DNA of 64,000 bases from Mycolicibacterium psychrotolerans (GTDB lineage: Bacteria; Actinomycetota; Actinomycetes; Mycobacteriales; Mycobacteriaceae). Under the pieces are notes generated by a model, which did no database searches, was not told the origin of the DNA, and worked only from the letters and a program-made list of their open reading frames with translations. Below, piece by piece: positions 16,926 to 24,864 of the stretch. The stretch lies in contig NZ_AP022574.1 of the NCBI RefSeq assembly GCF_010729305.1, positions 3,410,001 through 3,474,000 of the forward strand. The letters run 5' to 3'. The position numbers and the translations under genes were made by a program. Each line of letters starts with the position of its first letter. Within the stretch, counting starts at the first letter, position 1.

Positions 16926-18914
16926 ATGTCTGCGCTGCGTCCACCGCTCATCGAAAGCCCCACCGATCTGACCGCCGAGTGGCTCACCGCCGCGCTGGGC
17001 CACGGCACGGTCGCGGACTTCAGCGTGACCCGCATCGGGACCGGACAGATGAGCGAGTGCTATCGCGTCACCCTGACCTACGCCCACGGTGAGCAGGGGC
17101 CGGCGTCGGTGGTGCTGAAGGTGGCGGCGGCCGATCCGAGCAGCCGCCAGACCGGCCTGGCGATGGGGCTCTACGAACGCGAGGTCCGCTTCTACACCGA
17201 TATCGCGCGGGGGCTCGCGGGTCCCGTCGCGCCCTGTCACCACGCGGCCTACGATCCCGCGACCGGCGTCTTCGATCTGCTGCTCGACGATGCCGCGCCG
17301 GCGACCGTCGGTGACGAGATCCGCGGTGCCACCGCCGAACAGGCGGAACTGGCGCTGCGCCAGCTCGGGCTGGTGCACGGCCCCCTGCTGGGCGACGAGG
17401 CGCTGGCGGGGGCGGCGTGGATCAACCGGGGGTCTCCGGTGAACCAGGCGTTGATGAGTGCCCTCTACGCCGGTTTCATCGACCGCTACCGCGACCAGGT
17501 GGCGCCGGAACACCGCGAGGTGTGCGAGCGGTTCGTCGCCGCGTTCGATTCCTACACCGCCGCCGAGGACGCGGCCGGCGGCCGGGGCGGACTCGTGCAT
17601 GGTGACTACCGGCTCGACAACATGCTGTTCGGGCAGGCCGGCGCTGATCGGCCGCTCACCGTGGTGGACTGGCAGACGGTCACCTGGGGGCCGGCATTCA
17701 CCGACGTCGCCTACTTCCTGGGGTGCGCGCTGCCGACCGAACAACGTCGCGCCCGCCACGAGGAGTTGCTCGCCGCCTACCACGGCGCGCTGGGACCCGG
17801 CTCCGGCGTCACCCTCGACGAGGTCCGTGAGGGCGTGCGGCGGCAGACCTTCTTCGGCGTGCTGATGGCGATCATGTCACCGATGCTCGTCGAACGGACC
17901 GAGCGCGGTGACGAGATGTTCATGGCGATGATCGCCCGGCACTGCCAGCACGTGCTCGACACCGACGCGCTGTCCCTTCTGCCGCCGCCGTCGACGCCCG
18001 AGCCGTTGCAGCCCGCAGCGTCCGACGAAGGCCGCCACCCGCCGACCGACGAACCGCTGTGGAGCGAGAGCTGGTACTTCGATTTCGCCGACGCGCGGCA
18101 GCGTGTCGGTGGCTGGATCCGGCTCGGACTCATCCCGAATCAGGGGCACGCCTGGATCAACGGCCTGCTGTGCGGGCCGGACATGCCGACGATCGCGGTG
18201 CTCGATTTCGAGGCTCCGCTGCCGGAGGACCACACGCTCGTGCGGTCCGACGTCGGCGAGCTCGCCATGGACGTCGTCGAACCACTTGCCGCGTACCGGG
18301 TTTCGCTGCGCGGACATGGGCAGGCCCATGACGATCCGGGGGGACTGCTGCGCGGCGAGGCCGGACGGCCCGTGGAACTGACCATGGACCTGACGTGGAC
18401 GACTGTCGGCGCCCCGTACCAGTACCGGGTGTCTCCGCGCTACGAGATCCCATGCCGGGTCTCGGGCACGGTGACCGTGGACGGACAGTCGTATGCCTTC
18501 GCCGAGGTGGCCGGGCAGCGCGACCATTCGTGGGCCTCGCGCGACTGGTGGAGCATGGACTGGGTGTGGAGCGCTCTGCACCTGGACGACGGGACGCATC
18601 TGCACGGGGTCGACATCCGCATCCCCGGAGCTCCGCCGTTGTCGGTCGGCTACGAGCAGCGCGCGGACGAGCCGCTGGTCGAGCTAGCGAGGGTCGACGC
18701 GCGGCATACCGCATGGGACAACGAGTTACCCATCTCCGCGGAGGTGTTCTACGGCGACCTCGGGGCGACGGTCACGGTGGTCGGGCACGCGCCCGTCCTG
18801 CTGACGTCGCCCGACGGGCGGCTGAGCCGTTTCCCGCGCGCCTGGGGGACCGTGGCGACCGCCGACGGACGCACGGGTATCGGCTGGATCGAATGGAATC
18901 GCAGCCACGGCTGA
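16926..18914 (+). CDS. phosphotransferase fused to a C-terminal DUF7064/7065-like domain
   Basis: 662 aa in two parts. Residues 1-350 are an aminoglycoside/ecdysteroid-kinase-like phosphotransferase with the catalytic loop GLVHGDYRLDNMLFG near residue 230 and the metal-binding VVDWQTVTWGP. Residues about 370-662 form a beta-rich domain (SWYFDFADARQRVGGWIRLG, later AGQRDHSWASRDWW) of the type seen beside lipid or polyketide genes. The fusion suggests phosphorylation of a hydrophobic alcohol bound by the second domain, which is inference. ATG 16926 was chosen because the 16 upstream codons look non-coding. Confidence 0.72.
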   Translation: MSALRPPLIESPTDLTAEWLTAALGHGTVADFSVTRIGTGQMSECYRVTLTYAHGEQGPASVVLKVAAADPSSRQTGLAMGLYEREVRFYTDIARGLAGPVAPCHHAAYDPATGVFDLLLDDAAPATVGDEIRGATAEQAELALRQLGLVHGPLLGDEALAGAAWINRGSPVNQALMSALYAGFIDRYRDQVAPEHREVCERFVAAFDSYTAAEDAAGGRGGLVHGDYRLDNMLFGQAGADRPLTVVDWQTVTWGPAFTDVAYFLGCALPTEQRRARHEELLAAYHGALGPGSGVTLDEVREGVRRQTFFGVLMAIMSPMLVERTERGDEMFMAMIARHCQHVLDTDALSLLPPPSTPEPLQPAASDEGRHPPTDEPLWSESWYFDFADARQRVGGWIRLGLIPNQGHAWINGLLCGPDMPTIAVLDFEAPLPEDHTLVRSDVGELAMDVVEPLAAYRVSLRGHGQAHDDPGGLLRGEAGRPVELTMDLTWTTVGAPYQYRVSPRYEIPCRVSGTVTVDGQSYAFAEVAGQRDHSWASRDWWSMDWVWSALHLDDGTHLHGVDIRIPGAPPLSVGYEQRADEPLVELARVDARHTAWDNELPISAEVFYGDLGATVTVVGHAPVLLTSPDGRLSRFPRAWGTVATADGRTGIGWIEWNRSHG

Positions 18915-18918
18915 TCCG

Positions 18919-20292
18919 TCAAACCCGGTCCGCGACCTTCAGCTGTGCGTAGGCCTTGCGGGTGTGCTCGGCGAGTGCGTGCACGTCGCTGATCGCTGCG
19001 CTGTTCGCGACGAAGCCGAAGTCCATGTGACCGCAGTAGGAGCTCAGCGTCACGTTCAAGCCGATGGCGGCGGCCAGCGCCGACACGGGGAAGATGCCGG
19101 TGAGTTCGGCGCCGTGGAGGTAACGGATGTCGTTGCTGCCCGGCACATTCGAGACAACGAGATTGCATGCCGGACGGCCCACGCGGTCGAGGTGGGTCGA
19201 TGCGCCGGCACCGGCGAGGGCGACCAGCGCGACGGCATATGTCATCGCCGCGTCGGTCGACAGGGCGCCGAGTTCCTTCTTGGCTGTGGCGACCGAGTGG
19301 GCCACCTGGCGCAGCCTGTCCGCCATCGTCGCCTCCGGGTGTCCGAGGCGTACGAACATCGCCGACACCTTGGTTCCCACGGTGGTGTCGTCGTCGCCGC
19401 GTAGCGACACCGGACACATGGCGATCAATTCGTGGGCGTAGGCCTGGCCCGTCTCACGTAGGTAGGCGTGCAGCCCGTGGTCGATCACGGCGGCCGCGAC
19501 ATCGTTGAGCGTGGCTCCGTGATGGTGGGCGATGCGGTGCATCTCCTCGAGGGGCAGCGACAGAGTGGCGAACCCGCGCGCCTGTCGCAGCGGTGCGTTG
19601 GTCGGGGCGCGGCCGGCCACGAACGGCAGACTGCCTTCCACGTGCGTGCCGAGCGCCGCACTGAGCGCTTTGCGCACTGCGCCCCAGGAGATCTGGTTCA
19701 CCGCGCCGACCTGAGTGAGCACTCCGTGCACGGCATCGGTGAGCCGGCGCAACGCGGGAGGCGGTGCCGAGGAGGCGAGCGGTGGGCCGGGCAGCGCGAA
19801 CGCGGGCGCCGGGATGGCGTCGTCGGGGGACAGGCTCAGCCCGTCATACAGTCTCCTGAGGCCGGACACGCCGTCGATGATGCTGTGATGGGTCTTGGTG
19901 TAGATCGCGAAACGACCGCCGGGGACCCCGTCGATCACCCAGCACCGCCACAGTGGCCGGTTGCGGTCCAGCATCGGCTCGTGCAGGTCGGCGACGAGGC
20001 GGAGTAGATCGTCATAGGAGCTGCCGGCCGGCAGGGAGAGGTGCTGGACGTGGTAATGCGGATCCCAGGTCTGCACCTCGCGGAAATGCGGCACGCCCGT
20101 GCCGAGGATCTCGGGCACGTAGGTGAACGGCGGGAGCGGTTGGCGACCGCGGTAGTTCGCGACCACCTGGGAGACCAGATCCCGGCGGCCGGGCGGCTTC
20201 TTGAACAGCAGCATCGCTCCGACGTGAGTCGTGCCGCCGGGTGTCTCCATCAGCAGCCAGGCGAGGTCGAGCGGGGGGATGGCGGTGCTCAT
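18919..20292 (-). CDS. wax ester synthase/diacylglycerol acyltransferase (WS/DGAT)
   Basis: 457-aa bifunctional acyltransferase of the mycobacterial Tgs family, making triacylglycerol or wax esters from acyl-CoA. The catalytic motif HHSIIDG is at residues 135-141. The N-terminus (PPLDLAWLLMETPGG) and the late NLVVSNVPGSNDIRYLHGAEL segment are typical. The ATG at 20292 is preceded by GGAGGT at about 9 bp; a longer frame to 20574 would run through the AT-richer promoter. The WhiB gene is divergent across a 272-bp gap. Confidence 0.9.
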   Translation of the reverse strand: MSTAIPPLDLAWLLMETPGGTTHVGAMLLFKKPPGRRDLVSQVVANYRGRQPLPPFTYVPEILGTGVPHFREVQTWDPHYHVQHLSLPAGSSYDDLLRLVADLHEPMLDRNRPLWRCWVIDGVPGGRFAIYTKTHHSIIDGVSGLRRLYDGLSLSPDDAIPAPAFALPGPPLASSAPPPALRRLTDAVHGVLTQVGAVNQISWGAVRKALSAALGTHVEGSLPFVAGRAPTNAPLRQARGFATLSLPLEEMHRIAHHHGATLNDVAAAVIDHGLHAYLRETGQAYAHELIAMCPVSLRGDDDTTVGTKVSAMFVRLGHPEATMADRLRQVAHSVATAKKELGALSTDAAMTYAVALVALAGAGASTHLDRVGRPACNLVVSNVPGSNDIRYLHGAELTGIFPVSALAAAIGLNVTLSSYCGHMDFGFVANSAAISDVHALAEHTRKAYAQLKVADRV

Positions 20293-20564
20293 CGCGGTGT
20301 ACCTCCACGTCGGGTCACACCCCGCAGCCGAGAGTGTGCCCGAACCTCGCGGTGCGCGCAGGCGATCGGCACGAGAACCGACCGAGTCCGGCCGGCCGGG
20401 GTGACAAAGGTCCTTCCAGATTAAGTATTTGGTTACTGATGACGCATCGCCGCGGCTGGCTAACGTTTGCTGTGGTGAGTTCGTCGACGGGTGCCGCATC
20501 GATCGGGGGAATGCGGCTCTCGTGTCGGCGCACCGGATGACGCCTGGACAGTGGGGATGAGCAG
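20293..20564. promoter_or_regulatory. divergent promoter region, WS/DGAT and whiB
   Basis: 272 bp with no gene. The middle (about 20405-20480) is clearly lower in GC than its surroundings (ATTAAGTATTTGGTTACTG), as expected of promoters facing both ways. No convincing operator or -35/-10 pair stands out. Confidence 0.4.
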
Positions 20565-20867
20565 ATGAAGACACTCGACGAAGCCCGCCTGCAGTGGGTG
20601 TCGCAGGCGCGCTGCAGGGACACCGACCCGGACGAGCTCTTCGTCCGCGGCGCCGCGCAGAGGCAGGCTGTCCTGATCTGCCGCCGCTGTCCCGTCATCA
20701 CGCAGTGTGCCGCGGAGGCCCTCGACAACCAGTTGGAGTTCGGTGTGTGGGGCGGGCTGACCGAGCGGCAGCGCCGTGCACTGTTGAAGGACAATCCGAG
20801 CGTGACGTCCTGGGCTGAATACTTCGCCGACCGCCGGAATGCGCGGGCCGCGAGCCGCCCGGCGTAG
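20565..20867 (+). CDS. WhiB4-like iron-sulfur regulator
   Basis: 100-aa WhiB protein. The four [4Fe-4S] cysteines are Cys17, Cys39, Cys42 and Cys48, followed by GVWGG near residue 60 and the basic DNA-binding tail. The run DPDELFVRGAAQRQA and the stretch TERQRRALLKDNP match mycobacterial WhiB4, a redox-sensing transcription factor, but the N-terminal extension of WhiB4 is absent, so it may be a paralogue. ATG 20565 follows a purine-rich GTGGGGATGAG. It is convergent with the proteasome-like gene, 7 bp apart. Confidence 0.85.
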   Translation: MKTLDEARLQWVSQARCRDTDPDELFVRGAAQRQAVLICRRCPVITQCAAEALDNQLEFGVWGGLTERQRRALLKDNPSVTSWAEYFADRRNARAASRPA

Positions 20868-20874
20868 GCGGGGT

Positions 20875-21576
20875 TCAGCGCTCGAATAGGCGGTCGAGAG
20901 CGTCCCGCTCCAGGTCGCACCACCGGCGGACCTCTGCGCCCGCTTTGTCGATGTCGTCGGGGGACAGGTGATCGGCGCCGTCGGGGGTGATGCGGCAGAT
21001 GTCCATCGGGCCCCCGACCGACGGAGAGGTCTCGTCGAGCGCGTGCAGCACTCGTAGCGCCGCGAGCACGCCGTATTCCACTGGGCGCTCGTTCATGCGG
21101 AAGTTCGACAGCAGGGCGCGCGCCTGCTGGGCCATGGGCGCCCCGCTGCCGATGGCCTGGAAGCCGATGTCCTCGTAATGGCCGATGAGCCCGTGCGGGT
21201 CCACGTCGACGATGAACGGCTTGGTGTCCGAGTAGCCGGCGGCGAGCACGTAGGTGGCCGGCGTGGAGCCGCTGGTCTTCTGTCCGGGCACCTCTTCGAT
21301 GAAGTTCTCGTAGTGGTGCTGCAACACCGGTACCACCCGGGCCTGCAGCGCCCGTCCGACATCGCTTGCCTCGACGATCGTCTCCGGTTGGGCGTCGAAC
21401 ATCTGCTCCAGGTCGTACAGCACTGCGCGCGACCCGCTTCCGGCCCACGCGGCGTGCTTGCCCAGGCCGTGCAGCTTCTGGGCCGGATAGGTCAGCCCTC
21501 GATCGGGTTCGGTGATCTGCGAATCGGCGGCGAGCACGAGGCCGTCTGCGCATCGCAGGGCCAGGACAACGGTCAC
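20875..21576 (-). CDS. proteasome beta-type Ntn hydrolase, stand-alone
   Basis: 233-aa protein with the proteasome beta-subunit fold. After removal of the first Met, Thr1 is N-terminal, and Asp17 (LAADSQ) and Lys33 (PAQKLHG) fall exactly at the canonical catalytic positions; GSGAP near residue 130 matches the conserved Ser-Gly region. There is no propeptide, unlike PrcB. It carries an acidic C-terminal tail of about 40 residues. No alpha subunit, ATPase or Pup gene is nearby. It could form a homo-oligomeric peptidase like Anbu or BPH, or an amidase; this is inference. Confidence 0.78.
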   Translation of the reverse strand: MTVVLALRCADGLVLAADSQITEPDRGLTYPAQKLHGLGKHAAWAGSGSRAVLYDLEQMFDAQPETIVEASDVGRALQARVVPVLQHHYENFIEEVPGQKTSGSTPATYVLAAGYSDTKPFIVDVDPHGLIGHYEDIGFQAIGSGAPMAQQARALLSNFRMNERPVEYGVLAALRVLHALDETSPSVGGPMDICRITPDGADHLSPDDIDKAGAEVRRWCDLERDALDRLFER

Positions 21577-21611
21577 CTACGCGATCGTGTCATGCCGGAG
21601 TCCGATCATGT

Positions 21612-22028
21612 TCACCGGTGGGCGCTATCGACACCCAGTTCGGCGAGGAGTCGGCGCACCCGTTCTTCGATCTGGTCGCGGATGGGCCGAACCGCTTCGA
21701 CGGACTGCCCGGCCGGATCGGGCAGATCCCAGTTCTCGTAACGCTTTCCGGGGTAGACGGGGCAGGTGTCTCCGCACCCCATCGTCACCACGACGTCCGC
21801 GGCCCGCACGACGTCGTCGGTCCAGGGCTTGGGATGTTCACCGGTGATGTCGATGCCCACTTCCGACATCGCCTGGATGGCCGACGGGTTGATGGAGTCG
21901 GCCGGCTCGGAACCGCCCGACCACGCCACGGCGTCGCCGTCGGCCAGGTGTGTGAAGTAGCCCAGTGCCATCTGGGAACGTCCGGCGTTGTGGGTGCACA
22001 AAAACAGCACGGTGGGGCGGTCGGTCAT
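21612..22028 (-). CDS. arsC: arsenate reductase (LMW-phosphatase fold)
   Basis: 138-aa arsenate reductase that converts As(V) to As(III). The P-loop CTHNAGRS puts the nucleophile at Cys11 and Arg17 (CX5R). GCGDTCPVYPG provides a further Cys pair and DLPDP the general acid. In actinobacteria such enzymes use mycothiol or thioredoxin; which one is not certain here. The start lies 3 bp after the ACR3 stop, so it is the last gene of the arsR-acr3-arsC operon. Confidence 0.9.
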   Translation of the reverse strand: MTDRPTVLFLCTHNAGRSQMALGYFTHLADGDAVAWSGGSEPADSINPSAIQAMSEVGIDITGEHPKPWTDDVVRAADVVVTMGCGDTCPVYPGKRYENWDLPDPAGQSVEAVRPIRDQIEERVRRLLAELGVDSAHR

Positions 22029-22031
22029 CGC

Positions 22032-23111
22032 CTACTCCTGGGTCGAGCGCAGTGGATGAGTGAATCGGTGCCGCAAGGCCAGTGAGACGTAGACGAGGCC
22101 GACGAGGACCGGGACTTCGATGAGCGGTCCCACGACCCCGGCGAGCGCCTGTCCGGAGGTGGCTCCATACGTCGCGATGGCCACCGCGATCGCGAGCTCG
22201 AAGTTGTTTCCCGCAGCGGTGAACGCGAGTGTGGTGGTGCGTTCGTAGCCCAGCTTCAGCGCCGCTCCGAGGAGGTAGCCGCCGCCCCACATGAGGGCGA
22301 AGTAGACGAGCAAGGGGAGCGCGATCCGTGCCACGTCCCACGGTCGGCTGGTGATCTGGTCTCCCTGCAGCGCAAAGAGAATCACGATGGTGAACAGCAG
22401 ACCGTAGAGCGCCCACGGGCCGACCCTCGGCAGAAACGTCGTCTCGTACCAGTCCCGTCCCCTGGTCCGCTCGCCGAACCGGCGCGAGAGGTAGCCCGCG
22501 AGGAGCGGGATGCCCAGGAAGATGAGGACCGACTTGGCGATCTGCCACGGGGAGGCGGAGATCGTCGTCTGTTCCAGGCCGAGCCACCCCGGCAGCACCG
22601 ACAGGTAGAACCAGCCCAGCACGGCGAACATCAGCACCTGGAAGATCGAGTTCAGGGCGACCAGCACCGCGGCCGCCTCGCGATCCCCGCAAGCCAGGTC
22701 GTTCCAGATGATCACCATCGCGATGCAGCGCGCCAGACCCACGATGATCAGGCCGGTGCGGTACTCGGGCAGGTCAGGCAGCAGAAGCCACGCCAGTGTG
22801 AACATCAGCGCCGGACCGAGGACCCAGTTCAGGAGCAGCGAACTGACGAGAAGTCTGCGGTCGCCCGTGACGGAGTCGAGGCGGTCGTAGCGCACCTTGG
22901 CCAGCACCGGGTACATCATGATCAGAAGGCCGACAGCGATGGGCAGCGAGATTCCGTCGATCTCGATCGCGTCGAGTGCGGTGTTCAGTCCCGGAATGAG
23001 GCGGCCCAGCAGCAGACCGGCGGCCATCGCCAGCCCGATCCACACCGGCAGGAACCGATCGAGGCGCGAAACCTTGTCCACCACAGCGAAATCCGTGGAA
23101 GCACTGGTCAT
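22032..23111 (-). CDS. acr3: arsenite efflux permease, ACR3 family
   Basis: 359-aa inner-membrane transporter with about ten hydrophobic segments, starting DRFLPVWIGLAMAAGLLLGR. The conserved cysteine region of ACR3 is seen in IWNDLACGDREAAAV near residue 155, and the later SRPWDVARIALPLLVYFALMW is typical. It pumps out As(III) using the proton gradient. ATG 23111 overlaps the upstream arsR stop (ATGA). The longer frame upstream overlaps arsR and is rejected. Confidence 0.92.
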   Translation of the reverse strand: MTSASTDFAVVDKVSRLDRFLPVWIGLAMAAGLLLGRLIPGLNTALDAIEIDGISLPIAVGLLIMMYPVLAKVRYDRLDSVTGDRRLLVSSLLLNWVLGPALMFTLAWLLLPDLPEYRTGLIIVGLARCIAMVIIWNDLACGDREAAAVLVALNSIFQVLMFAVLGWFYLSVLPGWLGLEQTTISASPWQIAKSVLIFLGIPLLAGYLSRRFGERTRGRDWYETTFLPRVGPWALYGLLFTIVILFALQGDQITSRPWDVARIALPLLVYFALMWGGGYLLGAALKLGYERTTTLAFTAAGNNFELAIAVAIATYGATSGQALAGVVGPLIEVPVLVGLVYVSLALRHRFTHPLRSTQE

Positions 23112-23464
23112 GTCAGTGCCCTCTCGTCGGTGACGTCGAGAACGGCCGCCAGCGACCGGAGCGTCTGGGGGACCACCGAGTAGTACACCCACGAGGCGCG
23201 CCGTTCGGCTGCCAACAGGCCTGCCTCCTTGAGGACCTTCAGGTGATGGGAGATCGTCGGCTGGGTGACGTCGAGGCCCGCTGAGATGTCGCAGACGCAG
23301 GCCTCGCCGCCGGCATGGCTGGCGACGAGACTGAACAGGCGCAGCCGCACGGGGTCGGACAGCGCCTTGAGCTTTCCTGCGACGTCCGCAGCGGCCTCGG
23401 CAGAGAGCGGTTCACGCACCATCGGCGCGTACGCGCACCCATTCTCCGGAGATGATTTCGACAT
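23108..23464 (-). CDS. arsR: ArsR arsenite-responsive repressor
   Basis: 118-aa ArsR/SmtB repressor. The As(III) site CVCDI is in the alpha-3 helix region near residue 57, as in classical ArsR (consensus ELCVCDL). The recognition helix is QPTISHHLKVLKEAGLL and the wing RRASWVYYSV. It leads the operon arsR-acr3-arsC. A perfect palindrome lies immediately upstream of its start. Confidence 0.92.
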   Translation of the reverse strand: MSKSSPENGCAYAPMVREPLSAEAAADVAGKLKALSDPVRLRLFSLVASHAGGEACVCDISAGLDVTQPTISHHLKVLKEAGLLAAERRASWVYYSVVPQTLRSLAAVLDVTDERALT

Positions 23465-23467
23465 TCG

Positions 23468-23487
23468 TCGATATTGATGGATATCGA
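23468..23487. promoter_or_regulatory. arsR operator palindrome
   Basis: TCGATATTGATGGATATCGA has perfect 7-bp arms with a 6-bp spacer and begins 4 bp upstream of the arsR start. It is the likely ArsR operator and shows the short leader of this operon. Confidence 0.65.
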
Positions 23488-23521
23488 ATCAGACGTCAAG
23501 CCAACATGAGATGAACGCCGG

Positions 23522-23959
23522 TCAGCAGCATGTGGCGGCGGTCTGCTGGTCCTGTTCGGCAGACTCGGAATGTTGGGGGCTGCGGCCGAAAGTATCCGAA
23601 TCGGCGAGGACGGTGTACACCTCCCATTTCTCGCCGCCCGGTCCGGTCACCCAGACCTTGTCTTGCGTGGCGAAGCAGCACGTGGTGCCGATTTCCTCCT
23701 CGGTGAACATGCCTTCACCGGCAAGCCGGGCGATCTCCGCGTGCACCGTCTCACTGGACTCGACCTCGACGCCGAGATGGTTGAGCGTGCCGCCCTTGCC
23801 GGGATTCTCGAGCAGGACGAGTTTCAGGGGCGGTTCGGCGACCGCGAAGTTCGCGTAACCGTCTCTCACCTTCGCCGGAGGCGTGTTGAACAGCTTCGAA
23901 TAGAACGCGATGGCCTGGTCAAGATCGTCGACGTTGAGGGCGAGCTGGATGCGGGACAT
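23522..23959 (-). CDS. arsI: ArsI/CadI-type VOC dioxygenase (C-As lyase)
   Basis: 145-aa vicinal-oxygen-chelate enzyme. It starts MSRIQLALNVDDLDQAI; His61 and Glu113 are placed as Fe(II) ligands and Cys94-Cys95 (TTCCFATQDKVWV) form the vicinal thiol pair that binds trivalent organoarsenicals in ArsI. A further C-terminal Cys pair closes the protein. ArsI cleaves methyl or aryl arsenicals; the mycobacterial relative CadI is cadmium-induced. The start has a perfect AAGGAG 6 bp upstream. It is divergent from a second ArsR gene with shared operators. It could be CadI-like rather than a true lyase. Confidence 0.85.
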   Translation of the reverse strand: MSRIQLALNVDDLDQAIAFYSKLFNTPPAKVRDGYANFAVAEPPLKLVLLENPGKGGTLNHLGVEVESSETVHAEIARLAGEGMFTEEEIGTTCCFATQDKVWVTGPGGEKWEVYTVLADSDTFGRSPQHSESAEQDQQTAATCC

Positions 23960-23983
23960 GGTTTCTCCTTCCGGGGACCTCTG

Positions 23984-23996
23984 TGACTTATGTCGA
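23984..23996. promoter_or_regulatory. ArsR operator, arsI side
   Basis: TGACTTATGTCGA matches the perfect palindrome at 24029-24042 in most positions, lies about 25 bp upstream of the arsI start and is probably a second, weaker site for the same repressor. Confidence 0.45.
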
Positions 23997-24028
23997 ATTC
24001 TGGTCCTGTCGTCAGAGTGCCAACCTTT

Positions 24029-24042
24029 TTGACTTAAGTCAA
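24029..24042. promoter_or_regulatory. ArsR operator, perfect 14-bp palindrome
   Basis: TTGACTTAAGTCAA is a perfect 14-bp palindrome 23 bp upstream of the second arsR start, in the divergent arsI/arsR space. Together with 23984-23996 it forms a paired operator. Confidence 0.6.
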
Positions 24043-24064
24043 GATCCTCGGCCATACTGGTCGG

Positions 24065-24424
24065 GTGCCGAAGACCCTTCCGATGATCGACATGTCCGCG
24101 CCGGTGTGCTGTGCGCCTGTGGCTTCCGGGCCGATGAGCGATGCCGACGCGCTGCAGATCGCTCTGCGTCTCAAGGCGCTGGCCGATCCGGTCCGGGTCA
24201 AGCTGATGTCGCTGCTGTTCAGTTCGACCGAGGGTGAGCAGAACAGCGGGGAACTCGCTCGAGCGCTGGACGTCACCGAATCGACGGTGAGTCACCATCT
24301 GACGCAGCTCCGGCGGGCCGGGCTGGTCGAATCCGAACGGCGCGGCATGAGCGTGTATCACCGCCCGCACGTCGACGCGGTCGCGGCGCTGTGCGTCGTG
24401 CTGGATCCGAACTGCTGTCGCTAG
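24065..24424 (+). CDS. arsR: ArsR family As(III) repressor with N-terminal Cys pair
   Basis: 119-aa ArsR/SmtB protein. Cys15-Cys16 near the N-terminus match the As(III) site of Corynebacterium glutamicum ArsR, but the third ligand at residue 55 is Thr here. Further cysteines are Cys109 and a C-terminal Cys-Cys pair, which could complete a site. Recognition helix ESTVSHHLTQLRRAGLV. GTG start at 24065. It is divergent from arsI and likely controls both. Confidence 0.85.
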   Translation: MPKTLPMIDMSAPVCCAPVASGPMSDADALQIALRLKALADPVRVKLMSLLFSSTEGEQNSGELARALDVTESTVSHHLTQLRRAGLVESERRGMSVYHRPHVDAVAALCVVLDPNCCR

Positions 24425-24436
24425 CGCTGCCATGCC

Positions 24437-24488
24437 GCACGGGGCGATCTCGTCCGGAGTCGCGCTACGTTTGATGGGCCCCGGCCTG
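24437..24488 (-). pseudogene. fragment of an SDR gene
   Basis: On the minus strand this segment encodes PGPIKRSATPDEIAPC, nearly the same as PIGRSATPDEIASC inside the SDR gene at 26755. The DNA matches 26854-26904 closely in the same orientation. Only this fragment remains, with nothing SDR-like on either side. It is either the stub of a lost SDR gene or half of a recombination scar. Confidence 0.6.
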
Positions 24489-24531
24489 GGTTGCGGTTGA
24501 CCAGCTGTCCACACCGAGCTAGTTTGTATTT

Positions 24532-24864
24532 ATGCGAAATAGCGAATCGGATGAGTATCCGACCGCGGTGCTCAAGACGGTCAAGGCGGTTGCCAGTCCC
24601 GTGCGTCTCGAGATCTTGTCTTTGTTGAAGGATCCGGTCGGCAACTTCCCGCCGCAGACCGACGGCGATCTCATTCGTGACGGCGTGTGCGCAGATTTCA
24701 TCCGGGACAAGCTCGGTATCGCCGCGGCAACGGCATCACGTCATCTGACGTTGCTGACCGAGGCCCACCTGTTGGTGGCGACCCGCAGGAAGAACTGGAC
24801 CTTCTACCGGCGGGACGAGTCGGCGATCCGTCGGTTCACGCAGGCTCTCATGGCGCAGCTGTGA
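24532..24864 (+). CDS. ArsR-type winged-helix regulator of the PhzF operon
   Basis: 110-aa winged-helix protein: VKAVASPVRLEILSLLKD at the start, DKLGIAAATASRHLTLLTEAHLL as recognition helix and RRKNWTFYRRDE as wing. It has a single Cys (GVCADF), so metal sensing is not indicated; a small-molecule ligand is more likely. An imperfect palindrome at about 24512-24538 (GCTAGTTT ... GAAATAGC) overlaps the start codon and may be its operator. The stop overlaps the next start as GTGA. Confidence 0.8.
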   Translation: MRNSESDEYPTAVLKTVKAVASPVRLEILSLLKDPVGNFPPQTDGDLIRDGVCADFIRDKLGIAAATASRHLTLLTEAHLLVATRRKNWTFYRRDESAIRRFTQALMAQL

